From Acrocarpospora corrugata (GTDB taxonomy: Bacteria; Actinomycetota; Actinomycetes; Streptosporangiales; Streptosporangiaceae), in NCBI RefSeq assembly GCF_009687845.1, contig NZ_BLAD01000036.1, positions 186,001 to 250,000 on the forward strand: a stretch of 64,000 nucleotides of DNA, read 5' to 3'. Every line of letters starts with the position of its first letter. Positions within the stretch are counted from its first letter, which is position 1. Below, in pieces: positions 26,639 to 36,752 of the stretch. The position numbers and the translations under genes were made by a program. The notes below the pieces were generated by a model, which made no database searches, was not told where the DNA came from, and worked only from the letters and a program-made list of their open reading frames with translations.

Positions 26639-28299
26639 TGAGCCAGACCGCGGCCGGAATCATTTTCATCGCGTCCCTGATCCTCGCCATAGCGCTGGTG
26701 CACAAGCCGCTGGGCGACTATATGGCCCGCGTCTACACGGGCCTGCGCCACAACCGGGTGGAGCGTCTCGTCTACCGGCTGGTCGGCGTGCGCCCGGACG
26801 CCGAGCAGCGCTGGGGCGTGTACGCCCGCAGCCTGCTCGCCTTCTCCCTCATCTCGATCCTGGTGGTGTACGGCCTGCAGCGCCTGCAGGACAAACTGTT
26901 CCTCTCGCTGGGCTTCGCCCCGGTCCCCGACCACGTCGCCTGGAACACCGCGATCAGCTTCGTCACCAACACCAACTGGCAGGCCTACTCGGGTGAGAGC
27001 ACCATGGGCCACCTGGTGCAGATGGCCGGCCTGGCGGTGCAGAACTTCGTCTCCGCGGCGGTCGGCATGGCGGTCGCGGTGGCCCTGATCCGCGGCTTCG
27101 CCCGGCGCGGCAGCGAGACGGTCGGCAACTTCTGGGTCGACCTGGTCCGCGGCAGCCTGCGCATCCTGCTGCCGATCGCGTTCGTCGGCGCGCTGGTCCT
27201 GGTGGCCGGCGGCCTGGTGCAGAACTTCACCGGCCCGCACGAGATCACCACCCTGACCGGCGGAGTGCAGAACCTGACCGGCGGCCCGGTGGCCGGCCAG
27301 GAGGCCATCAAGGAACTCGGCACCAACGGCGGCGGCTTCTACAACACCAACTCCTCACACCCGTTCGAGAACGCGACGACCTGGACCAACTGGTTCGAGA
27401 TCTTCCTGATCCTGGTCATCCCGTTCGCGCTGCCGCGCGCGTTCGGCCGGATGGTCGGCCAGCTCCGCCAGGGTTACGCGATCGTCGCCGTGATGGCCAC
27501 CCTCGCCGTGCTGAGCGTCGTCCTGCTGAACGTCTTCGAGCTGGCCGGGAACGCCACCGTCCCGCAGGCGATCGGCGCGGCCATGGAGGGCAAGGAGGTC
27601 AGGTTCGGGGCCTCCAACTCGGCCACCTTCGCGGCGGCGACCACACTGACCTCGACCGGCGCCGTCAACTCCTTCCACGACTCCTTCACCCCGCTGGGCG
27701 GCATGATGACGCTGCTCAACATGATGCTCGGCGAGGTCGCCCCCGGCGGCGTCGGCGCGGGCCTGTACGGCATGCTCATCCTGGCGGTCATCACCGTCTT
27801 CGTCGCCGGCCTGATGGTCGGCCGTACCCCCGAGTACCTGGGCAAGCGGATCGGCGCCAGGGAGATGAAACTGGCCTCTCTGTACTTCCTGGTCACCCCC
27901 GTCCTGGTCCTCACCGGCACCGCCGTCGCGATGGCCAACGAGGCCGGCCTGGCGGCCATGCTGAACAACGGCCCGCACGGCTTCTCCGAGATCCTCTACG
28001 CCTTCACCAGCGCCTCCAACAACAACGGCTCCGCCTTCGGCGGCGTCACCGTCAACACCCCCTGGTACGACGTCGCCCTCGGCCTCTGCATGGTCCTCGG
28101 CCGGTTCCTGCCGATCATCTTCGTACTCGCGCTGGCCGGTTCCCTGGCCGCCCAGAAACCGGTCCCGGCTTCGGCGGGCACCCTGCCCACCCACCGGCCG
28201 CAGTTCGTCGGCCTGGTCGTCGGCGTCACGATCATCGTGGTCGCGCTGACCTTCCTCCCCGCCCTGGCGCTCGGCCCGCTCGCAGAAGGAATCCACTGA
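26638..28299 (+). CDS. kdpA: potassium-transporting ATPase subunit A
   Basis: 553 residues, about ten membrane helices, the K+-channel-like subunit that binds K+ from outside. Selectivity-filter repeats are visible: [44 protein letters not shown] and [13 protein letters not shown]. Length and motif order fit E. coli KdpA. The start overlaps the kdpF stop and the stop overlaps the kdpB start. Confidence 0.97.
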   Translation: MSQTAAGIIFIASLILAIALVHKPLGDYMARVYTGLRHNRVERLVYRLVGVRPDAEQRWGVYARSLLAFSLISILVVYGLQRLQDKLFLSLGFAPVPDHVAWNTAISFVTNTNWQAYSGESTMGHLVQMAGLAVQNFVSAAVGMAVAVALIRGFARRGSETVGNFWVDLVRGSLRILLPIAFVGALVLVAGGLVQNFTGPHEITTLTGGVQNLTGGPVAGQEAIKELGTNGGGFYNTNSSHPFENATTWTNWFEIFLILVIPFALPRAFGRMVGQLRQGYAIVAVMATLAVLSVVLLNVFELAGNATVPQAIGAAMEGKEVRFGASNSATFAAATTLTSTGAVNSFHDSFTPLGGMMTLLNMMLGEVAPGGVGAGLYGMLILAVITVFVAGLMVGRTPEYLGKRIGAREMKLASLYFLVTPVLVLTGTAVAMANEAGLAAMLNNGPHGFSEILYAFTSASNNNGSAFGGVTVNTPWYDVALGLCMVLGRFLPIIFVLALAGSLAAQKPVPASAGTLPTHRPQFVGLVVGVTIIVVALTFLPALALGPLAEGIH

Positions 28300-30416
28300 T
28301 GTCCGCCCAGACGCTCGAAGCACCGCAGGCGCCGCGCCGGGTCGGAGGCGGCCTCCTCGACCCCAGGCAACTGCTCGCCTCCCTCCCCGACGCGGCGCGC
28401 AAGCTCAACCCGGCGACCCTCTGGCGCAACCCGGTCATGTTCATCGTGGAGGTCGGCGCGGCCGCCACCACGATCCTGGCGTTCACCGATCCATCCTTCT
28501 TCGCCTGGGCGATCGCGGTCTGGCTCTGGCTGACCACGCTGTTCGCCAACCTGGCCGAAGCGGTCGCGGAAGGCCGGGGCAAGGCGCAGGCCGCGACCCT
28601 GCGCGCCGCCAAACGCGACACCACCGCCCGCAGGCTCCGGGCCAGGACCGGGTTCGACTGGGACCAGGTCGGCGCCACCGAGCTGCGGCAGGGCGACTTC
28701 GTCGTGGTCGAGGCCGGGGAGATCATCCCCGGCGACGGCGACGTGGTCGAGGGCATCGCCAGCGTCGACGAGTCGGCCATCACCGGCGAGTCGGCCCCCG
28801 TGATCCGCGAGTCGGGCGGCGACCGCTCGGCGGTCACGGGCGGCACCAAGGTCCTGTCGGACCGGATCGTCGTCCAGATCACCCAGAAGCCCGGGGAGAG
28901 CTTCATCGACCGGATGATCGCCCTGGTCGAGGGCGCCAACCGGCAGAAGACCCCCAACGAGATCGCCCTCAACATCCTGCTCGCCGCGCTGACCATCATC
29001 TTCCTGGTCACCACGATCACCATGCAGCCGATGGCCATCTACGCCAAGGCCGTCAACCCCGGCGTGGCCGACTCGCTCGCGCTCACGGCGGACGGCGTCA
29101 GCGGAGTCGTACTGATCTCGCTGCTGGTCTGCCTGATCCCGACCACGATCGGCGCGCTGCTATCCGCGATCGGCATCGCCGGCATGGACCGCCTGGTCCA
29201 GCGGAACGTGCTGGCGATGTCCGGCCGCGCCGTGGAGGCCGCCGGCGACGTCAGCACCCTGCTGCTGGACAAGACCGGCACCATCACCCTCGGCAACCGG
29301 CAGGCCGCCGACTTCATGCCGGCCCCCGGCGCCAACCACGGCGAACTGGCCGCCGCCGCCCAGCTGGCCAGCCTCGCCGACGAGACCCCCGAGGGCCGCT
29401 CCATCGTCGTGTACGCCAAGGAGACCTACGGCCTGCGCGAACGCGCCCCCGGCGAACTGACCCACGCGCACTGGGTGCCCTTCACCGCCCAGACCCGGAT
29501 GTCCGGCGTCGACGTGGACGGCCGCCAGGTGCGCAAGGGCGCCGCCACCGCCGTGATGAAATGGATCCGCGAGCACGGCGGCCACCCGACTGAGCAGGTC
29601 GGCCACCTGGTCGACGGCGTCTCGGCCTCCGGCGGCACCCCCCTCGTGGTGGGCGAGGTCGCGGACGGCAAAGCCCGGGTGCTCGGCGTCATCCACCTCA
29701 AGGACGTCGTCAAGCAGGGCATGCGGGAACGCTTCGACGAGATGCGCCGGATGGGCATCAGAACCGTGATGATCACCGGCGACAACCCGCTGACCGCCAA
29801 GGCCATCGCCGACGAGGCCGGTGTCGACGACTTCCTGGCCGAGGCCACCCCCGAGGACAAACTCGCGCTGATCAAGAAGGAGCAGGAGGGCGGCCGGCTG
29901 GTCGCGATGACCGGCGACGGCACCAACGACGCCCCCGCGCTCGCCCAAGCCGACGTCGGCGTGGCCATGAACACCGGGACCAGCGCCGCCAAAGAGGCCG
30001 GCAACATGGTCGACCTCGACTCCAACCCCACCAAACTCATCGAGATCGTCGAAATCGGCAAGCAGCTGCTCATCACCAGAGGCGCGCTGACCACCTTCTC
30101 GATCGCCAACGACATCGCCAAGTATTTCGCGATCATCCCGGCCATGTTCGCGGCGGTTTACCCGGGCCTGGACGCGCTCAACGTCATGCGCCTGGCCAGC
30201 CCCCAGTCCGCGATCCTGGCCGCGGTCATCTTCAACGCGATCGTGATCGTCGCGCTCATCCCGCTGGCCCTGCGCGGCGTACGCTACCGGCCCTCCAGCG
30301 CCTCCAAGCTGCTCTCCCGCAACCTCTACCTGTACGGCGTGGGCGGCATCGTCGCCCCGTTCGCCGGGATCAAGCTCATCGACCTGCTCATCCAGTTCCT
30401 TCCGGGGATGTCGTAA
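28299..30416 (+). CDS. kdpB: potassium-transporting P-type ATPase subunit B
   Basis: 705 residues. P-type ATPase hallmarks: TGES actuator loop ([11 protein letters not shown] near 155-165), phosphorylated Asp in DKTGTIT (near 323), [14 protein letters not shown] (near 490) and [20 protein letters not shown] (near 538). It hydrolyses ATP to drive K+ uptake with KdpA. The DNA overlaps kdpA by one base and kdpC by one base (TAATG). Confidence 0.97.
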   Translation: MSAQTLEAPQAPRRVGGGLLDPRQLLASLPDAARKLNPATLWRNPVMFIVEVGAAATTILAFTDPSFFAWAIAVWLWLTTLFANLAEAVAEGRGKAQAATLRAAKRDTTARRLRARTGFDWDQVGATELRQGDFVVVEAGEIIPGDGDVVEGIASVDESAITGESAPVIRESGGDRSAVTGGTKVLSDRIVVQITQKPGESFIDRMIALVEGANRQKTPNEIALNILLAALTIIFLVTTITMQPMAIYAKAVNPGVADSLALTADGVSGVVLISLLVCLIPTTIGALLSAIGIAGMDRLVQRNVLAMSGRAVEAAGDVSTLLLDKTGTITLGNRQAADFMPAPGANHGELAAAAQLASLADETPEGRSIVVYAKETYGLRERAPGELTHAHWVPFTAQTRMSGVDVDGRQVRKGAATAVMKWIREHGGHPTEQVGHLVDGVSASGGTPLVVGEVADGKARVLGVIHLKDVVKQGMRERFDEMRRMGIRTVMITGDNPLTAKAIADEAGVDDFLAEATPEDKLALIKKEQEGGRLVAMTGDGTNDAPALAQADVGVAMNTGTSAAKEAGNMVDLDSNPTKLIEIVEIGKQLLITRGALTTFSIANDIAKYFAIIPAMFAAVYPGLDALNVMRLASPQSAILAAVIFNAIVIVALIPLALRGVRYRPSSASKLLSRNLYLYGVGGIVAPFAGIKLIDLLIQFLPGMS

Positions 30417-31252
30417 TGGAACGTCTGCCAGGCTGGCTCCGCCAGCATCTCGCCGCGCTGCGCGCGGTGGCCGTCCTCACCCTGATCCTCGGGGCCCTCT
30501 ACCCGCTCGCCGTCACCGGGGTGGCACAGGCCCTGTTCAACGGCAACGCCAACGGCTCACTGATCGAGAAGGACGGCCGGACCGTCGGCAGCTCGATCAT
30601 CGGCCAGCTCTTCACCGACGGGGACGGCAACGCGATCCCCCGCTACTTCCAGAGCCGGCCGTCCGCCGCGGGCGACGGGTACGACCCGCTGTCCACCTCC
30701 GCCAGCAACCTCGGGCCCGAGGATGTCGTCGACACCCTCGCCACCGACGGCGACGAGGGCCGGCAGAGCCTGCTCACCCTGGTCTGCGCCCGGAGCAAGG
30801 CCGCCGGGGAACTGGAGGGCGTGTCCGGCGCACGCCCGTACTGCACCAGCGACGGGGTCGGCGCGGTGCTCAAGGTCTTTCCCGATCGGGCGGTGAGCGT
30901 CAACCAGGCGTGCCCGGCCGCGCCCTTCGTCACCGTCTACCAGGGACTACCGGTCCAGTGCGCCACGCCGGGCGAGGACTACGCGGCCGGACGCACCGTC
31001 CCGGTCCGCGGCGACGCCCCCGCCCCTGCGGTGCCCGGCGACGCGGTCACGGCCAGCGGCTCCGGCCTGGATCCGCACGTCTCCGTCGCCTACGCGCGGT
31101 TGCAGGCTCCCCGGGTGGCGAAGGAACGCGGCCTCCCGCTCGACCAGGTGCTCACCCTCGTCGGCGAGCACACCACCAACCGGGCGCTCGGCTTCATGGG
31201 CCAGCCCGCGGTCAACGTCCTGGAACTCAACCTGGCGCTCGACGGAGGCTGA
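30416..31252 (+). CDS. kdpC: potassium-transporting ATPase subunit C, with a long cysteine-containing insertion
   Basis: 278 residues, longer than the usual 190-220. One N-terminal membrane helix (about 17-38), then an outer-face domain with IIGQLFTDGDGNAIPRYFQS, YDPLSTSASNLGPE and VTASGSGLDPHVS, and a C-terminal LDQVLTLVGEHTTNRALGF. Between about 105 and 205 is extra sequence with four Cys (VCARSK, PYCTSD, NQACPA, VQCATP), which could form disulfides outside the membrane. Otherwise an intact KdpC, which helps assemble and stabilise the pump. Confidence 0.95.
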   Translation: MERLPGWLRQHLAALRAVAVLTLILGALYPLAVTGVAQALFNGNANGSLIEKDGRTVGSSIIGQLFTDGDGNAIPRYFQSRPSAAGDGYDPLSTSASNLGPEDVVDTLATDGDEGRQSLLTLVCARSKAAGELEGVSGARPYCTSDGVGAVLKVFPDRAVSVNQACPAAPFVTVYQGLPVQCATPGEDYAAGRTVPVRGDAPAPAVPGDAVTASGSGLDPHVSVAYARLQAPRVAKERGLPLDQVLTLVGEHTTNRALGFMGQPAVNVLELNLALDGG

Positions 31253-31256
31253 TCGC

Positions 31257-33788
31257 ATGCCACGCGGCCGGCTGCGCGTCTACCTCGGGTCGGCGCCCGG
31301 GGTCGGCAAGACCTACGCGATGCTGAGCGAGGGCCGCCGGACGGTCGAGCGTGGCAAGGACGTGGTCGTGGGTCTCGTCGAGACCCACGACCGTCCCAGG
31401 ACCGCCGAACTCCTCGACGACCTGGAGCTCATCCCCCGCCGGACGATGACCCACCGCGACACCCGCTTCACCGAACTGGACGTCGACGCCGTCATCGCCC
31501 GCGCCCCGGCGATCGCGCTGATCGACGAACTGGCCCACACCAACGTGCCTGGCTCCCGCAACGTGAAGCGCTGGCAGGACATCGAGGAGATCCTGGACGC
31601 CGGGATCGACGTCATCTCGACCGTCAACATCCAGCATCTGGAATCGGTGAACGACGTCGTCCAGGCCATCACGGGGGTGCCGCAGCGGGAGACCGTACCC
31701 GACGAGGTGGTGCGCCGCGCCGACCAGGTCGAACTCGTCGACATGGCCCCCGAGGCGCTGCGCCGCCGGATGGCCCACGGCAACGTGTACGCCCCCGAGA
31801 AGGTCGACGCCGCCCTGTCGAACTATTTCAGGGTCGGCAATCTGACCGCGTTGCGGGAACTCGCCCTGCTCTGGGTCGCCGGAAAAGTCGACGAACAACT
31901 CGACCGCTACCGCGCAGAACACGGCATCGCCGGAACCTGGGAAGCCCGCGAACGGGTCGTGGTCGCCCTCACTGGCGGCCCGGAAGGAGACGTCCTGGTC
32001 CGGCGCGCGGCCAGGATCGCCGCCAGGTCCAAAGGGGCCGACCTGCTCGCCGTCCACGTCACCCGGGCTGACGGGCTGGCCGGTGGCGACCCGGCCAGCC
32101 TGCTCCGGCAGCGCACTCTGGTCGAGGACATGGGCGGCAGCTATCACCAGGTGGTCGGCCACGACATCCCGCAGGCGCTGCTGGACTTCGCCGGCGGCGT
32201 CAACGCCACCCAGCTCGTGCTCGGATCCTCCCGCAGGGGACGGCTGGCGCAGGTCTTCTCCCGCGGCGTCGGCGTGGAGACGACCGCACGCTCCGGCACG
32301 ATCGACGTGCACATGGTCACCCATCCCGGCGCCCGGAGAGGCTGGGCCAGGGGGAATCCGCGCGCGGCGCTGACCAGGGCGCGCCGGATCGGCGGCTGGG
32401 CGCTGGCCCTGCTCGGCCTGCCCGCGCTGAGCGCGCTGCTGCACCCGATCCGGGACGCGCTGGCGCTGCCGAGCGAGATCCTGCTGTTCCTGCTGCTGGT
32501 CGTGTCGGTCGCGCTGGTCGGCGGCATGTGGCCGGCCGTCACCGCGGCCGTGTTCGGGTTCCTGCTGCTCAACTACTTCTTCACTCCACCGGTGAATCAG
32601 TTCACGGTCGCCGATCCGGAGAACCTGCTGGCCCTGTGTGTGTACGTGCTAGTGGCGATCATGGTCAGCATGGTGGTGGACGTGGCGGCCCGCCGTACCA
32701 GGGAGGCGGCCCGCGCCGCCGCCGACGCGGAAGTCCTGTCCACCCTCGCCGGGCACGTGCTGCGCGGCGACGCCGCGCTGCCGTCCCTGCTCGGACGCCT
32801 GCGGGAGATGTTCGGCCTGAGTTCGGTCACCCTGCTGGAACGGGTGGAGTCCTCCTCCCCCGACGACTGGTCGGACCCGGCCGCGTGGCGGATCGTCGTC
32901 ACCTCCGGCGGGGAGCCCGCCACCTGCCCGAGCGTCGCGGAGACCGACGTGATCATCGAGGAGGGCCTGGTCCTGGCCGCGCGCGGGCGGCTGCTCGACG
33001 CCGCCGACCGGCGGATCCTGGAGGCGTTCGCGGCCGAGGCCGCCGTCGCGCTCCGGCAGGAGCGGCTGGCCGAGAAGGCGCGGCAGGCCGGGCCGCTGGC
33101 CGAAGCCGACCGGATGCGCACCGCCCTGCTCGCCGCCGTCTCCCACGATTTGCGCACCCCGTTAGCCTCCGCCAAAGCAGCCGTGGAGAGCCTCGGCAAC
33201 ACCGCCATCCACTGGTCGCAGGAAGACCACGCCGAACTGCTCGCCACCGCGGAGGAATCCCTGGCCAAGCTCGACCGGCTGATCGCCAACCTGCTCGACA
33301 TGAGCCGCCTACAGGCAGGCGTCCTCGGCGTCTCGGTGCAGCGGGTGGCCCTGGACGAGGTGGTCCCCCGCGCGATCGACGACCTCGGCCCCCTCAGCGG
33401 GCGGATCCGGGCGGAGGTGTCCATCGAACTCCCCGAGATCATGGCCGATCCGCCGCTCCTCGAACGGGTGCTCGTCAACCTCATGTCCAACGCCGTCCGC
33501 TACAGCCCGCCCGGCGCGCCCGTGCTGGTCACCGCCAGCTGGCACGACGAGCAGGTCGAGATCCGCGTCATCGACCGCGGTCCCGGCATCCCGCCCGACG
33601 CGCACGAACGCGTCTTCCTGCCGTTCCAGCGCCTCGGCGACCGCGACAACCACACCGGCGTCGGACTCGGCCTGGCCCTGTCCCGCGGTCTGACCGAGGC
33701 CATGGGCGGCACCCTCAGCCCCGACGAGACACCCGGAGGAGGCCTCACCTTGATCCTCGCCCTGCCCATCGCCGCGCGGGTGACGTGA
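31257..33788 (+). CDS. kdpD: osmosensitive K+ channel sensor histidine kinase
   Basis: 843 residues, full-length KdpD. The N-terminal KdpD domain has Walker A GSAPGVGKT (11-19) and Walker B-like ALIDELAHTNVPGSRN. A universal-stress-protein domain follows (about 225-355: ALTGGPEGDVLVRRA, VLGSSRRGRL). Four membrane helices lie at about 375-475, then a GAF-like region and a kinase core with H-box AAVSHDLRTPLAS (His near 630) and GVGLGLALSRGL. It senses low K+ or osmotic stress and phosphorylates KdpE. Its stop overlaps the kdpE start. Confidence 0.96.
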   Translation: MPRGRLRVYLGSAPGVGKTYAMLSEGRRTVERGKDVVVGLVETHDRPRTAELLDDLELIPRRTMTHRDTRFTELDVDAVIARAPAIALIDELAHTNVPGSRNVKRWQDIEEILDAGIDVISTVNIQHLESVNDVVQAITGVPQRETVPDEVVRRADQVELVDMAPEALRRRMAHGNVYAPEKVDAALSNYFRVGNLTALRELALLWVAGKVDEQLDRYRAEHGIAGTWEARERVVVALTGGPEGDVLVRRAARIAARSKGADLLAVHVTRADGLAGGDPASLLRQRTLVEDMGGSYHQVVGHDIPQALLDFAGGVNATQLVLGSSRRGRLAQVFSRGVGVETTARSGTIDVHMVTHPGARRGWARGNPRAALTRARRIGGWALALLGLPALSALLHPIRDALALPSEILLFLLLVVSVALVGGMWPAVTAAVFGFLLLNYFFTPPVNQFTVADPENLLALCVYVLVAIMVSMVVDVAARRTREAARAAADAEVLSTLAGHVLRGDAALPSLLGRLREMFGLSSVTLLERVESSSPDDWSDPAAWRIVVTSGGEPATCPSVAETDVIIEEGLVLAARGRLLDAADRRILEAFAAEAAVALRQERLAEKARQAGPLAEADRMRTALLAAVSHDLRTPLASAKAAVESLGNTAIHWSQEDHAELLATAEESLAKLDRLIANLLDMSRLQAGVLGVSVQRVALDEVVPRAIDDLGPLSGRIRAEVSIELPEIMADPPLLERVLVNLMSNAVRYSPPGAPVLVTASWHDEQVEIRVIDRGPGIPPDAHERVFLPFQRLGDRDNHTGVGLGLALSRGLTEAMGGTLSPDETPGGGLTLILALPIAARVT

Positions 33789-34456
33789 TGACCCGCATTC
33801 TGATCGTCGACGACGACCCGCAGATCACCCGGGCGCTCCGGATCAACCTGGTCGCGCGCGCGTACCAGGTGGCCATCGCCGGAGACGGCGGCGCCGCCCT
33901 CCGCGAAGCCGCCGACTGGCATCCCGACCTGGTCCTGCTCGACCTTGGCCTACCCGACATCGACGGCGTGGACGTCATCCACGGCCTGCGCGGCTGGAGC
34001 TCGGTCCCGATCGTGGTCCTGTCCGGCCGGGCCGGCAACCAGGACAAGATCGAAGCCCTGGACGCCGGCGCCGACGACTACATCACGAAGCCGTTCAACA
34101 TTGAGGAACTGCTGGCCCGCGTCCGTGCCGTCACCCGCAGGGTGCATCAGGAGGACGTCGAACTGTCCGGCGTCCAGATCGGCGACCACACGGTCGACCT
34201 CACCCGGAAGTCCATTTCCGGCGAGGTACGGCTGACGCCGACCGAGTGGCACATCCTCGAAATCCTGCTGCGAAATCCCGGCAAACTGGTCAGCCAGCGG
34301 CAGTTGCTGACGGAGGTGTGGGGTGAGAAGTATCTGAAGGAGACCCATTACCTGCGGCAGTACCTCGTGCAGTTGCGGCGCAAGCTCGAACGCGATCCCT
34401 CTCATCCCGCCCACCTGGTCACCGAGCCGGGCATGGGTTACCGGTTCAAACCCTGA
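33788..34456 (+). CDS. kdpE: KDP operon response regulator
   Basis: 222 residues. Receiver domain 1-115 with IVDDD, phosphoacceptor Asp in VLLDLGLPD (near 52), VVLSGRA and ITKPF. Winged-helix domain about 125-222 with LTPTEWHILEILLRNPGKLV, THYLRQYLVQLRRKLE and the GMGYRF end. The ATG overlaps the kdpD stop by one base. Activates kdp transcription at low K+ in other bacteria. A perfect hairpin terminator follows directly. Confidence 0.95.
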   Translation: MTRILIVDDDPQITRALRINLVARAYQVAIAGDGGAALREAADWHPDLVLLDLGLPDIDGVDVIHGLRGWSSVPIVVLSGRAGNQDKIEALDAGADDYITKPFNIEELLARVRAVTRRVHQEDVELSGVQIGDHTVDLTRKSISGEVRLTPTEWHILEILLRNPGKLVSQRQLLTEVWGEKYLKETHYLRQYLVQLRRKLERDPSHPAHLVTEPGMGYRFKP

Positions 34457-34457
34457 A

Positions 34458-34497
34458 CACGAGAGAGCCGCGCCGACCCCGGCGCGGCTCTCTCGTG
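34458..34497 (+). terminator. terminator of the kdp operon
   Basis: A perfect 17-bp stem (CACGAGAGAGCCGCGCC with its complement at 34481-34497) and a 6-nt loop begin 2 nt after the kdpE stop. It is GC-rich without a long U-run. It is the strongest hairpin noticed in the window. Confidence 0.9.
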
Positions 34498-34595
34498 TCG
34501 TCGTAGGTTCCGCCATCGGCACGCCACGATCATGTGGCCGGGCTGGGCGTCCCCACCGTGACCGGCCGGGGCAGGGCTTGGCTGGAGCGGCAGCG

Positions 34596-34784
34596 CTACC
34601 GCGGATCAGCCTCGGCCACGACGTAGGCGGAGGTTCGGAATCGAGCGGTGGTCTCGGTCACCGGCGCCGCGGAGATGCTCACCTGGGCCGGTGCGCTCCA
34701 TCGGCTGCTGTCGGTGCTTTCGTTCTGGCTGCTGTCGGTGGTTTCGTTCTGGGCGGCGGCGAGTTCCTGGGTGAGGGCGCACAT
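34596..34784 (-). CDS. 62-residue protein translationally coupled to the SAV_915-like gene
   Basis: ATG 34784 overlaps the stop of the upstream gene (TGATG). The product starts MCALTQELAAAQNETT and has a short internal repeat (QNETTDSS, QNESTDSS). It then runs into a Ser/Thr/Val-rich tail ending ADPR. No domain or signal peptide is recognised. The coupled start argues for translation, but the sequence shows no strong family resemblance. It could also be a decayed reading frame. Confidence 0.45.
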   Translation of the reverse strand: MCALTQELAAAQNETTDSSQNESTDSSRWSAPAQVSISAAPVTETTARFRTSAYVVAEADPR

Positions 34785-35056
34785 CACGCGGCTCCGATCA
34801 TGGACTGCGGGGCGCTGGTTCCGGCCGGGTCGACCACGATGCCGCAGGCGCGGCCGGGTTCGTCGATGTCGATCAGGCGGCGCAGCGCGGGCTCGCTCAG
34901 TTCGGTCCACGCCTGCCCGGCTCCGAGCACTTTGGCCAGGAGCACCGGGGAGGTGAAGGCGACGGCCGTACGCGCGCCGGACGGAGTCCGGAACAGGCGC
35001 AGGGTTTGAGTGATTCCGCCTCGCCGTACCGGGACGAACAACGGTGGTTCCGACAT
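34784..35056 (-). CDS. SAV_915-like small protein
   Basis: 90 residues from ATG 35056, which has AAGGAGG 7 nt upstream. The pattern MSEPPLFVPVRRGG, LRLFRTPSGARTAVAFTSP then LLAKVLGAGQAWTELSEPALR and GIVVDP resembles the SseB-like actinobacterial group often named SAV_915. These proteins are small and soluble and of unknown role, frequently next to developmental or secondary-metabolism genes. It ends in an ATGA-type overlap with the 62-residue ORF. Confidence 0.65.
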   Translation of the reverse strand: MSEPPLFVPVRRGGITQTLRLFRTPSGARTAVAFTSPVLLAKVLGAGQAWTELSEPALRRLIDIDEPGRACGIVVDPAGTSAPQSMIGAA

Positions 35057-35302
35057 CGAGCCCCTCCTTGAAAAGACCAACGCAAACAACCCTAGACATG
35101 CGTGAGCGACGAAATAAGCGTCTCTACGGGATTTAGACGACGTGCCGTGATTTATGTACACGATCCCGACGCTTGAGTCTGTGACCAGGGGGTCGATCGC
35201 ATCAAGATGGCGTCAAACCGTGTCAGAAAGACGTAGAGAATCCGTATCAATCCCCCACTTCGCCACTATCTGGAGTGCAATGGAATCGCGAAGGAGGTGC
35301 TC

Positions 35303-35737
35303 ATGCTCATGAGAAACGCGAGGCCACCGCTGGGGATCCTCGTTCCCGCCGGATTCGTGTTCGCCGTCGTCGCCTGCGCTGCGACCGCGCTGATCTTTCC
35401 CGCTGGCGCCCGGATCCCCATCCTGGCCGCCGCCGTCGCAGCCTACGCCCTCTGGGCACGCCACCTCACAGCGGCCCTGGCGACGGCGGCGACGACCTGG
35501 TCCCTGGCCACCGGCTTCCTGGTCAACACCCTGGGCGAACTGACCTTCACCCGAGCCGACCTCACCCATCTGGCCGCCTTCGGCGCAGCCGGTCTGATCG
35601 GGGTGCTCCTGAGCTCGTTCCGCCATCTGCGACCGGTGCCGTACATGTTTGCCGAACGGGTTCCACTCCCCGTACCCGAACAGTCGAATCGACCGAAGGA
35701 AGCGCTGGCGAAACGGCCGCAGACCGTTGGCGGATGA
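35303..35737 (+). CDS. small membrane protein, unknown function
   Basis: 144 residues from ATG 35303, 5 nt after AAGGAGG (a GTG at 35297 is too close to it). Three or four hydrophobic segments occupy about 10-115 (LGILVPAGFVFAVVACAA, PILAAAVAAYALWA, TWSLATGFLV, HLAAFGAAGLIGVLLSSF), followed by a polar C-terminal tail. The compact helical bundle recalls the membrane part of KdpD-like sensors (DUF4118), but this is weak. It stands alone after the kdp locus. Confidence 0.65.
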   Translation: MLMRNARPPLGILVPAGFVFAVVACAATALIFPAGARIPILAAAVAAYALWARHLTAALATAATTWSLATGFLVNTLGELTFTRADLTHLAAFGAAGLIGVLLSSFRHLRPVPYMFAERVPLPVPEQSNRPKEALAKRPQTVGG

Positions 35738-35866
35738 GTTTCTGCTTGCGAACGGGAGCTGGTAACGACGTGGAGATTTCCCTGCCGTAGTGGCATAACA
35801 CTCGCATATCGGACTTCCGCTGTTACGTTAATCGGGCAGCGCAAGTCGATATCCCGGGCGGAGATC

Positions 35867-36502
35867 ATGTCCATGGCCCGCCGCCCCTATGCCGGACCAC
35901 GCCTCATCCGGTTCCTGGCGGCCATGACCGTCGCGGTAGGTGTGGTCTCCGCCCTGTGGGGCGTCGCGTACGCGATCAACGGTGCCACTCAGGCCGCCGG
36001 CCCTGTCACCGTTCCCGTCACCTTGAAGCAGCCGCTCCTCCATCCTGACATCACCGTCGAAGCTCCTCAGGTACGCCTGCCGGAGGGCGCGTCCCTGCAG
36101 CCGGCCACCGGCATGATGGACCTGCTCGCGTGGGACTCCACCGTTCTGGAGCAGTTACTCTCTCGCGGCGGCGCCGCGGTCACGGGCGTCTGCCTGGCGG
36201 CGGCCGCCGTACTGCTCCGAAGGCTGCTGTTGTCGGTTCTCGAAAAAGAGCCCTTCCGCCAGGGCAACCCCGCACGCATCGCCGGGCTCGCCGGTCTGGT
36301 GGTCCTCGCTGGGATCGCCGGACACGTGCTCGTGCAGTTTGCGGCATCCCTGGTGCTAACCAGACTGAAGCTCACCGACTGCTTGCACCTGAAAGACGTG
36401 ACACCACGTTCCGCACCCGGGTTCCACTCTGTTCCGCCAAAGACCCTCGCCGAGGACGATCCGTACGGGCGTGGACGCCAGCGGGCAACGGCGGCGCACT
36501 GA
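35867..36502 (+). CDS. DUF2975-like membrane protein with an atypical C-terminus
   Basis: 211 residues with membrane helices at about 13-38, 100-122 and 140-165, and an outer loop with VTVPVTLKQPLL and EAPQVRLPEGA. The segment LEKEPFRQGNPARIAGLAGL matches DUF2975 proteins (usually '..G.PF...N..R'). The fourth helix expected in the family is missing. After about residue 175 the sequence becomes polar (DCLHLKDVTPRSAPGFHSVP) and enters one arm of an imperfect inverted repeat. The usual adjacent XRE regulator is absent. The gene may therefore be truncated. Confidence 0.55.
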   Translation: MSMARRPYAGPRLIRFLAAMTVAVGVVSALWGVAYAINGATQAAGPVTVPVTLKQPLLHPDITVEAPQVRLPEGASLQPATGMMDLLAWDSTVLEQLLSRGGAAVTGVCLAAAAVLLRRLLLSVLEKEPFRQGNPARIAGLAGLVVLAGIAGHVLVQFAASLVLTRLKLTDCLHLKDVTPRSAPGFHSVPPKTLAEDDPYGRGRQRATAAH

Positions 36503-36752
36503 TCCGCGTGGACCCGACCGCAGTCACGCACCCGGAAAAGAACCAGGACCACACCGACGACCACCATCCGGTGACCGCCTTATCGACCACAGCCACGGTG
36601 AACCGCCACCCAACCGCCACGCCACGGGCCCAAGAAGCTCTACCTCGGGTACCGAATAGCGCCGATGGAGGAGCCATCGGCCGCCGGAGTTCCACGACGG
36701 TCCCTCGACGGAACGGCGTGGAACCCGTGCATGGAACACAACGTCACGTCTA
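36395..36752. repeat. imperfect inverted repeat bracketing about 250 bp (MITE-like)
   Basis: The left arm (about 36395-36450) and the reverse complement of the right arm (about 36690-36752) share GACGTGAC, GTTCC, GCAC, GGGTTCCAC and GTTCCG in order, roughly 75% alike over 55 nt. Both arms can encode DVT-x2-S-x2-GFH-x-VP. The left arm is the tail of the DUF2975-like gene and the DNA between has no convincing gene. No target-site duplication was evident. Confidence 0.5.
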
